Of a DNA stretch of 14,623 bases, positions 1 to 8,959 are shown one piece after another (within the stretch, counting starts at the first letter, position 1; every line of letters begins with the position of its first letter). A model generated the notes under the pieces. The model made no database searches, had not been told where the DNA came from, and worked only from the letters and a program-made list of their open reading frames with translations. A program made the translations under genes and the position numbers. Origin of the DNA: Thauera sp. UBA6194 (lineage in GTDB: Bacteria; Pseudomonadota; Gammaproteobacteria; Burkholderiales; Rhodocyclaceae); the NCBI GenBank assembly GCA_002422685.1, contig DITC01000043.1:1-14623 (forward strand), in the 5' to 3' direction.

Positions 1-120
1 GGCGTTTTACGTCGACTAAAAAAACAAATGGCTTCACGCACCCACGAGGGCGAAAGTCAAAGTCACCGAAGTGTTGCTTGGCGGAAGAGCCCTTGGCTGC
101 ATCTTTTCCCGAAAGCCACG

Positions 121-828
121 CTACTCTGCAGCGCCGATATCGAAGCGCAGGCTGCCGACGCCTTCGATCTGGCCTTCGAGGCGGTCGCCGATTTGGACGG
201 GGCCGACGCCTTCGGGCGTGCCGGTGTAGATCAAGTCGCCCGCTTGCAGATGGTAGTACGTGGATAAGTCGGCGATGATCTCGGGAACGCTCCAGATCAT
301 GTCGGCGAGATTTCCGCGCTGGCGCACTTCTCCGTTGACTTTGAGACTGATCTCGCCTTGATGGAGGACTTGACCCCTGGCCGCAACGATCTCGCTGGCG
401 ACCGCGCCGGCTTCCACGTTCTTGGCGACATCCCAAGGGTTGCCTCTCGCCTTGGCAGCGGACTGGAGGTCACGGCGAGTCATGTCCAGTCCGCAGGCGT
501 AGCCGAAGATCATGCGCGCCGCTTGTTCCACGGAAACGCGGAAACCGCCTTCGGCGAGGGCTACGATCAGCTCCACTTCGTGGTGGTAATCACGAGTTTC
601 GGGTGGGTAGGGCGCAGTGCAGCCCGACTCGGCGAGCATGGCCGGGAACTTGGTGAAGTAGACCGGCCGCATGCTGGCTTTGTCGACCGACGTCCCCATC
701 TCTTTCGCATGTGCCTGATAGTTTCGGCCGACAAAAAATAGTCGGGCGATGGGGAAGCGGGCGCTCGTGCCGCGCACGGGAAGCGAGATCGGCGCAGGCG
801 GCGCCCAAAGGTAATTGATGTCTGCCAT
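121..828 (-). CDS. FAH-family hydrolase, fumarylpyruvate hydrolase type
   Basis: The 235-residue product is a single-domain fumarylacetoacetate hydrolase-fold enzyme. Visible family marks are GRNYQAHAKEMG (residues 34-45), the acidic metal site HHEVEL (Glu84, Glu86) with Asp115 in GLDMTRRDL, Lys136, and the C-terminal GTPEGVGP loop (203-210). The family uses Mg2+ or Mn2+ to cleave C-C bonds of 2,4-diketo acids or to decarboxylate oxaloacetate. Overall resemblance is to fumarylpyruvate hydrolases of the gentisate pathway, but no gentisate genes are nearby, so the substrate is uncertain. Start choice: an in-frame ATG at 834 abuts the GAGGG ribosome site with no spacer. The ATG at 828 has a 6-base spacer and is preferred. 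The gene is divergent from purL, with a 151-bp gap and no convincing promoter of its own. Confidence 0.85.
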   Translation of the reverse strand: MADINYLWAPPAPISLPVRGTSARFPIARLFFVGRNYQAHAKEMGTSVDKASMRPVYFTKFPAMLAESGCTAPYPPETRDYHHEVELIVALAEGGFRVSVEQAARMIFGYACGLDMTRRDLQSAAKARGNPWDVAKNVEAGAVASEIVAARGQVLHQGEISLKVNGEVRQRGNLADMIWSVPEIIADLSTYYHLQAGDLIYTGTPEGVGPVQIGDRLEGQIEGVGSLRFDIGAAE

Positions 829-922
829 GTTCATCCCTCGTTAGACGATGACGTGCACTCTACAACGCCCTCGCCAGCGCTCGTTGCGCCTTATGCGGCG
901 GGGGGGCTTCGGGTGGCTCGGT

Positions 923-928
923 TATAAT
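923..928 (+). promoter_or_regulatory. candidate -10 element for purL
   Basis: A perfect TATAAT lies 51 bases before the purL start at 980, predicting a transcript start near 935 and a leader of about 45 bases. No recognisable -35 hexamer sits 16-18 bases upstream, where the sequence is a G run, and there is no TGn extension. Only the -10 is supported. Confidence 0.5.
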
Positions 929-979
929 GCGACGTTTTCCGGCAAAGCCAGACTGCCGGCGTCGATCACCCCGACCTGA

Positions 980-4927
<3,948 letters not shown>

Positions 4928-4940
4928 TTCGAATGAGAAC

Positions 4941-4964
4941 CCGCAATGGGTAACCCCGTTGCGG
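4941..4964 (+). other. hairpin behind purL
   Basis: The arm CCGCAATGGG (4941-4950) pairs with CCCGTTGCGG (4955-4964) over 10 bp with one T-G wobble and a TAAC loop, starting 13 bases after the purL stop. It is followed by AAAATG rather than a T run, so it is not a standard intrinsic terminator. It could protect the purL mRNA 3' end. Confidence 0.45.
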
Positions 4965-4984
4965 AAAATGACTGAAGAGTGAAG

Positions 4985-5014
4985 GCCGTCTGCCGTTAAT
5001 GTCCTGCAGGCGGC
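4985..5014 (+). other. second hairpin in the purL/HD-GYP gap
   Basis: GCCGTCTGC (4985-4993) pairs with GCAGGCGGC (5006-5014) over 9 bp with one wobble and a 12-base loop. There is no T tract after it. It lies 21 bases before the Shine-Dalgarno of the HD-GYP gene and could be leader structure. In a GC-rich genome it may also be chance. Confidence 0.3.
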
Positions 5015-5035
5015 GTCTTGCCCACTTCAGCAACC

Positions 5036-5039
5036 GGAG
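5036..5039 (+). promoter_or_regulatory. ribosome binding site that fixes a TTG start
   Basis: GGAG sits 6 bases before the TTG at 5046. No in-frame ATG with a comparable site lies nearby, and the first in-frame ATG (5085) would remove the conserved start of the DUF3391 domain. This supports TTG initiation. Confidence 0.65.
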
Positions 5040-5045
5040 TCTCAA

Positions 5046-6371
5046 TTGAAGCAAACGATATCGACGCGCGAGTTGAAGCTCGGCATGTACGTCGTCGAAA
5101 TCGACCGGCCGTGGACGGAAACCCCCTTCATGATGCAGGGGTTCCTGCTGCAGAACCCTGAACAACTGCGGGCGATGCAGCAATACTGCCGCACGGTCGT
5201 CATCGATCGCGCGCGCTCGCTCGGAGAGCACTACAGTGCAAAGGTCGTCGAAGAGGACGACCCGCGGCGCCTGCCCGACGGCACTGTCCGCCAGCACCCC
5301 GACATCACCGAGTCGCGTGTCGAGGCGCAGCGCTTCCTCAAGGTCGCGCGCAGCTTCAAGGGCAAGATCCACACCAAACGGCTTCCTAACGTTCCCCGCA
5401 TCCGCAGGGAGGACGGCAGGAGCCGGATCGAGTCGGAGCTGCTTTATTCGGCGCCGATTGTCGACGACGTTTATCGCGCGTTGCGCGAGACCCGGATCGC
5501 CATCGACAACAAAGGTGCGATCGACGTCGACACGATCGGCGGCCTCGTGGGCGAGATGGCCGCGGGCGTGCAGCGCAACCCGGATGCCCTGTTGTGGCTC
5601 ACGCGTCTCAAGCGTACCGACCAGTACACCTACGATCACGCCGTAAACGTCTCGGTGCATCTGATGGTGTTCGCGCGCTTCGTCGGCCTGGGTGGAGAGC
5701 AGGTGCGACAGATGGGGCTGGCCGGGCTGCTGCAGGATATCGGCAAGATCCAGATCGATTACGAGCTGCTCGGCAGGCCGGGGCCGCTCACCGACGAGGA
5801 GTTCGAGCACGTCAAGGCCCACGTCACCAACACCCTCAAGTTGCTGCGTGCGCACGACAGCTTCGACCCCGAAGTGCTCTCGGTCATTGCGTCTCACCAT
5901 GAGCGTTACGACGGCAGCGGCTACCCGCGCGGCCTCGGCGGCATGAGCATCCCGCTCGCCGGCGAGATGTCGGGAATCGTGGACACCTACTGCGCGATGA
6001 CGCGCCAGCGTGTGTATCGCGACGCCATCTCCAGCCAGCGTGCGATGGAGGCGCTCAACCAGCAGCGCAACACGCACTTTCGCGACACGCTCGTGGATCA
6101 GTTCCTGCAGTGCATCGGCCTGTATCCGATCGGCACGCTGCTCGAGCTCAACAGCGGAGAGGTCGGGGTCGTCATCCAGCAAAACCAGGTGCGCCGCCTG
6201 CAACCACGCGTGCTCGTGCTGCTTGGCCCGGACAAGACCGTGGAGCGCTTCCCGCGCACCATCGACCTGCTCATGCAGCCGCTCACCGCGGCGGGCGAGG
6301 TGTACCGTATCGCTCAGGCGCTGCCGCCCAACGCCTACGGCATCGACCCAACCGATTTCTACCTTGCCTGA
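5046..6371 (+). CDS. DUF3391/HD-GYP domain protein with altered HD motif
   Basis: The 441-residue protein begins at TTG and has no signal or membrane segment. Residues 1 to about 100 look like the DUF3391 domain often found before HD-GYP domains (ISTRELKLGMYVVEIDRPW). Residues about 185-340 form the HD-GYP domain, whose family hydrolyses cyclic di-GMP. Retained marks are His198, Lys234, His259, HHERYDGSGYP (284-294) and Asp313. The defining HD pair is changed: LLQDIGK (228-234) has Gln230 where His is expected. The usual aDvyDA motif is DTYCA, with Cys316 replacing the second Asp. Loss of a metal-binding His predicts weak or no phosphodiesterase activity, so it may act as a receptor or partner. 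It ends 2 bases before the EAL gene, so the two are almost certainly one operon. Confidence 0.9.
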   Translation: MKQTISTRELKLGMYVVEIDRPWTETPFMMQGFLLQNPEQLRAMQQYCRTVVIDRARSLGEHYSAKVVEEDDPRRLPDGTVRQHPDITESRVEAQRFLKVARSFKGKIHTKRLPNVPRIRREDGRSRIESELLYSAPIVDDVYRALRETRIAIDNKGAIDVDTIGGLVGEMAAGVQRNPDALLWLTRLKRTDQYTYDHAVNVSVHLMVFARFVGLGGEQVRQMGLAGLLQDIGKIQIDYELLGRPGPLTDEEFEHVKAHVTNTLKLLRAHDSFDPEVLSVIASHHERYDGSGYPRGLGGMSIPLAGEMSGIVDTYCAMTRQRVYRDAISSQRAMEALNQQRNTHFRDTLVDQFLQCIGLYPIGTLLELNSGEVGVVIQQNQVRRLQPRVLVLLGPDKTVERFPRTIDLLMQPLTAAGEVYRIAQALPPNAYGIDPTDFYLA

Positions 6372-6373
6372 AC

Positions 6374-7687
6374 ATGGATACGCTTAGCCCGAGTGGCTTC
6401 CTGGCCGCGCTGTCTGAAGTCTCCACCCACATGGCCGAGGCGCGCAGCGACGCTGCCAGCGCGGGAGTGATCGCGCTCTACGCGCAGCCCGACGCGGCGC
6501 TCTATCGTCTGCCGCTCGAGCATCTGCGCCGCTTCGAGCGCGAAATCGACCGTCGGGTGCGCAGCTGTCTGCGCCCGCAGGACAGGCTGTTTGCCGTCGA
6601 TGGCAAGGAGTGGCTGGTCGTGCTGCCGCGCCTGCCGAGTGCCGGCATCCTCACCCTGGCCATGCTCCGGCTCGAGCAGCTCTTCAACGAAGCGCCGCTC
6701 GAACTCGAGGGCGTGGAACTGCCGGTGCGCGTGGTGTGCGGCGCGGCGATTTCGCCCGATCACGGCAAGGACGCATTCCACCTGCTGCAGTCGGCCCGCA
6801 TTGCCGGGCTCGTGGCCGGACGCTCCGACGGCGCGAGCCGGCTCTACGACGCCTCGATGGAGCAGAGCACCCCTGCGGTCGCCATGCTCGAGCGCGACCT
6901 GCGTGAAGCCTTCACCGGTGGCAGCGAGCTCGAGCTCCACCTCCAGCCCAAGATCCACATCCCGAGCGGCGAGTGCCGCAGCGCCGAGGCCCTGCTGCGT
7001 TGGCGCTCGAGCGACGGTGCCTGGGTGCCGCCGCCGGTGGTCATCAGCCTCATCGACCGGCTCGGCCTGCGTCATCGCTTCAACCGCTGGCTGTTCCAGC
7101 GTGCGGCGCAGATCATGCACGAGCTGCGCATGGCCGGGCTCGAGGTCGACCTCTCCATCAACCTGTCGGCCACCGACCTGTACGACGCCGAAGTCCCCGA
7201 CCTCATCGGCCAGGCGCTCGCGACCTGGAACGCCGTGCCGCAGCGCTTGTGTCTCGAGATCACCGAGACGAGCATGATCGACGACTCCGAGGGCGACAGC
7301 GTGTCCGAGGTCCTCAAGCGCCTGCGCCTGCTCGGGGTCAGCCTGTCGATCGACGACTTCGGCACCGGTTTTTCGGGCATGAGCCGGCTCAAGCGGCTGT
7401 CGGTGCAAGAGGTCAAGATCGACCGCAGCTTCGTCATCGACCTGGTCGTGTCCGCGCGTGACCGCGAGATCGCGAACTCCATCATCGACCTGTCGCACCG
7501 CCTCGGGGTGGAGGTCACGGCCGAGGGCGTGGAAGACGAGGAGACCGCCGCCGTACTCGCCCAGCTCGGCTGTGACCACCTGCAGGGCTTCCTGTTTTCC
7601 AGGGCGATCCCGCCGCAGGAGTTCGTGTCCTGGGTGCGTGGCCGATCCGGCATCGGGGCAGCGGACGCTAAAGTACGATTGGACTGA
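6374..7687 (+). CDS. EAL-domain cyclic di-GMP phosphodiesterase with degenerate GGDEF-like N-terminus
   Basis: The 437-residue protein starts 2 bases after the HD-GYP stop, with no strong ribosome site of its own, which suggests translational coupling. Residues about 30-160 resemble a worn GGDEF domain: the DRLFAVDGKEWLVVLP stretch has DGKEW (76-80) where GGDEF is expected, so no cyclase activity is predicted. Residues about 180-420 form a complete EAL domain with Glu205 (EALLRW), Asn263, Glu295 (EITE), Asp327 and Asp328 (DDFGTGFSG), Lys348 (KIDRSF), Glu384 (AEGVE) and Gln404 (QGF). All catalytic and metal ligands are present, so hydrolysis of c-di-GMP to pGpG is expected. There is no membrane anchor or other sensory domain. 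The paired HD-GYP protein may be its partner. Confidence 0.92.
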   Translation: MDTLSPSGFLAALSEVSTHMAEARSDAASAGVIALYAQPDAALYRLPLEHLRRFEREIDRRVRSCLRPQDRLFAVDGKEWLVVLPRLPSAGILTLAMLRLEQLFNEAPLELEGVELPVRVVCGAAISPDHGKDAFHLLQSARIAGLVAGRSDGASRLYDASMEQSTPAVAMLERDLREAFTGGSELELHLQPKIHIPSGECRSAEALLRWRSSDGAWVPPPVVISLIDRLGLRHRFNRWLFQRAAQIMHELRMAGLEVDLSINLSATDLYDAEVPDLIGQALATWNAVPQRLCLEITETSMIDDSEGDSVSEVLKRLRLLGVSLSIDDFGTGFSGMSRLKRLSVQEVKIDRSFVIDLVVSARDREIANSIIDLSHRLGVEVTAEGVEDEETAAVLAQLGCDHLQGFLFSRAIPPQEFVSWVRGRSGIGAADAKVRLD

Positions 7688-7718
7688 CGAGGGTCAAGTT
7701 TCGCGCGCGCGTTTCCAT

Positions 7719-7724
7719 TAGAAT
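7719..7724 (+). promoter_or_regulatory. weak candidate -10 ahead of the DUF2946 gene
   Basis: TAGAAT differs from the -10 consensus at one base and would start transcription near 7731, about 32 bases before the ATG at 7763. The -35 region is poor. It is offered because the copper genes should be transcribed separately from the c-di-GMP pair. Confidence 0.3.
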
Positions 7725-7762
7725 CCGGGCATGTAAAGCCTCCGGACTGATTGCCCTTTTCC

Positions 7763-8176
7763 ATGCAACGCTTTCGCCAACGTCTCTTCGCCTGGGTCGC
7801 GGTCTTCGCGATGATGCTCAGCGCGCTGGCGCCGGCGGTCAGTCGTGCCATGGGGCCGGACGAAAACGGACGCTACTTCATCCAGGTGTGCTCGGCAGCC
7901 GGCATCGAATGGGTCGCCATCAGCGCTGACGAAGTCGAGCTCTACAGTGACGTCGAAACGCGCGACGGGCAGGGCGGGACGCAAGACGCACCTTCCCTCG
8001 ACCAATGCGCCTACTGTGCGGCGTGCTACAGCACGACCCTGCCGCCGCCGGCCTTCACGCCGCAGGTGTTCGCCGTCGTCGGCGCCGAGCTTGCACCCCC
8101 GCTGTTCTTCGCCTCTCCGCGCCCGCTCTTTGCGTGGTCGCCTTCTCATCCGCGCGCGCCACCCGCACGTGCGTGA
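7763..8176 (+). CDS. DUF2946 protein, CruR-like copper-sensing upstream ORF
   Basis: The 137-residue product has a hydrophobic N-terminal signal or membrane segment (about residues 8-28), Cys43, a tight cysteine cluster CAYCAAC (Cys82, Cys85, Cys88), a second hydrophobic stretch near 101-118, and the family C-terminus RPLFAWSPSHPRAPP. In Bordetella pertussis the DUF2946 protein CruR heads a TonB-receptor operon. There the nascent chain senses copper through a CXXC motif, and the C-terminal RAPP motif arrests translation, controlling Rho-dependent termination before the next gene. Here RAPP is residues 131-134 (8153-8164), and the following genes are a copper chaperone and a copper receptor, so the same role is inferred. 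A TTG at 7751 is an alternative start; neither has a good ribosome site. Confidence 0.85.
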   Translation: MQRFRQRLFAWVAVFAMMLSALAPAVSRAMGPDENGRYFIQVCSAAGIEWVAISADEVELYSDVETRDGQGGTQDAPSLDQCAYCAACYSTTLPPPAFTPQVFAVVGAELAPPLFFASPRPLFAWSPSHPRAPPARA

Positions 8177-8196
8177 TCACTCGGCAGCCTGAGCGC

Positions 8197-8243
8197 ATCT
8201 CGCCTCGGCCGCACACCGGGTTCCATCCCTAGCTTCACCCTTT
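8197..8243 (+). promoter_or_regulatory. C-rich, G-poor stretch, candidate Rho utilisation site
   Basis: I count 21 C and 8 G in 47 bases, an unusual bias beside the G-rich coding sequence, with many pyrimidine-C steps. It begins 21 bases after the DUF2946 stop. A ribosome paused at RAPP would sit just upstream, and release would expose this RNA to Rho. The role is inferred from the CruR model. Confidence 0.4.
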
Positions 8244-8247
8244 GACA

Positions 8248-8357
8248 GTCAGGCACGGCATGCCGCCCGTTTCGGGTGCGCCGTGAACCGAGCATGGTTG
8301 CGCCACGTCCGCTCCAGCGGATGGTACGCAGCGCTTGTCATGCCTGACGGTTTTTTT
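8248..8357 (+). ncRNA. structured leader RNA with terminal helix and T run (candidate attenuator)
   Basis: The arm GTCAGGCA (8248-8255) is perfectly complementary to TGCCTGAC (8341-8348), and two bases later comes TTTTTTT (8351-8357). Inside lie CGGC/GCCG (8256-8259/8280-8283) capped by CGCCCG-TTT-CGGGTG (8264-8278), AACC/GGTT (8286-8289/8296-8299), and TCCGCT-CC-AGCGGA (8308-8321) extended by CCA/TGG and GCG/CGC. This gives a multi-arm junction ending in a terminator-like T tract, 8 bases before the GGAG of the PCu(A)C gene. Competing helices exist: TGACA (8243-8247) with TGTCA (8336-8340), and GTCA/TGAC (8337-8340/8345-8348). It matches no riboswitch class that I recognise. It could be an attenuator, a Rho-region structure or an sRNA. 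Confidence 0.45.
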
Positions 8358-8375
8358 GCTGTTCGGAGAGTACCG

Positions 8376-8822
8376 ATGAAAAAGCCGCTTCTCGCCGCAC
8401 TGATGATGGCGTTCAGCCTGTCCGTCTGTGCCGAACTCACCGTCACCGAGCCCTGGGTGCGCGCCACCGTCCCCCAGCAAAAGGCGACCGGCGCCTTCAT
8501 GCACATCGAGTCCGACACCGACGCCCGCCTCGTGGCGGCCGAGTCGCCGGTCGCCGGCGTGGTCGAGATCCACGAGATGTCCATGGAAAACGACGTCATG
8601 AAGATGAGCCCCATTCCGGGCCTCGACCTGCCCGCCGGGCAGGCTGTCGAGCTCAAGCCCGGTGGCTATCACATCATGCTCATGGACCTGCAGCAGCAGG
8701 TGAAGGTGGGCGAAGACGTGCCGTTGCGCCTCGTCGTCGAGCGCCGTGACGGCAGCACCGAGACGGTCGACGTCGTCGCACCCGCCCGCCCGCTCAACGC
8801 CCGCATGCAGATGAAGCACTGA
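8376..8822 (+). CDS. PCu(A)C-family periplasmic copper chaperone
   Basis: The 148-residue protein has a Sec signal peptide (about residues 1-19, MKKPLLAALM... cut before ELTVTEPW) and a cupredoxin-like PCu(A)C domain. The copper site is an exact H-X10-M-X21-H-X-M: His66, Met77, His99, Met101. The family carries Cu(I) in the periplasm, typically to the CuA site of cytochrome oxidase or to nitrous oxide reductase. The tail MQMKH may add ligands. Start: ATG 8376 has GGAG (8365-8368) with a 7-base spacer and begins a proper signal peptide. An in-frame GTG at 8283 would add 31 residues that bury the signal and lie inside the structured leader, so it is rejected. It sits between the DUF2946 regulator and the copper receptor, fitting one uptake pathway. 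Confidence 0.93.
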   Translation: MKKPLLAALMMAFSLSVCAELTVTEPWVRATVPQQKATGAFMHIESDTDARLVAAESPVAGVVEIHEMSMENDVMKMSPIPGLDLPAGQAVELKPGGYHIMLMDLQQQVKVGEDVPLRLVVERRDGSTETVDVVAPARPLNARMQMKH

Positions 8823-8858
8823 CGCGGCCTTTGCGGCCACGCGTCGCAGCGCATTTTT
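8821..8858 (+). terminator. possible intrinsic terminator behind the PCu(A)C gene
   Basis: GACGC-GGCC (8821-8829) folds on GGCC-AC-GCGTC (8835-8845) with a TTTGC loop and a 2-base bulge, overlapping the stop codon. TTTTT follows at 8854-8858, 8 bases after the stem. The gap to the T run makes it imperfect, so it may only reduce read-through into the receptor gene. Confidence 0.4.
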
Positions 8859-8913
8859 GCATCCGCACCTTTTTTGCGCCTTGCCTTGGGGCAGGGCCGT
8901 ATTCGAGACATCC

Positions 8914-8941
8914 CTCTTTTTACTTCACTCTTTTTACTTCA
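8914..8941 (+). repeat. perfect tandem 14-bp duplication in the receptor leader
   Basis: CTCTTTTTACTTCA occurs twice head to tail (8914-8927 and 8928-8941). It is pyrimidine-rich and ends 7 bases before the AGGA ribosome site (8949-8952) of the copper receptor. It could affect translation or RNA stability, or be recent slippage. Confidence 0.9.
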
Positions 8942-8959
8942 ACCTCTCAGGAAAACGTC

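Noticed and set aside
1..120. T-rich tract on the minus strand (about 17-28) as terminator of the FAH-family gene
   Set aside because: No stable stem directly precedes the T run, so termination there cannot be supported.
28..267. Plus-strand ORF at the left edge
   Set aside because: It overlaps the 3' end of the FAH-family gene on the opposite strand and its product has no recognisable features.
926..942. Partial likeness to a PurR operator next to the purL -10
   Set aside because: The two halves are misaligned by one base and only the CGTTTTC half fits.
7731..7736. ATGTAA start-stop pair at the predicted transcript start of the DUF2946 gene
   Set aside because: No ribosome site can precede it if transcription begins there; it is most likely chance.
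7727..7750. Resemblance of AAAGCCTCCGG to part of a GEMM cyclic-di-GMP riboswitch
   Set aside because: Only this short string matches. The other conserved parts and the paired stems of the class are absent, and the downstream gene is copper-related.
8242..8247. Perfect TTGACA, a possible -35 for the PCu(A)C gene
   Set aside because: No -10-like hexamer lies 16-18 bases downstream (the sequence there is GC-only), so it is not called a promoter.
8283..8375. GTG start extending the PCu(A)C protein by 31 residues
   Set aside because: It buries the signal peptide and runs through the structured leader. ATG 8376 has a good ribosome site.
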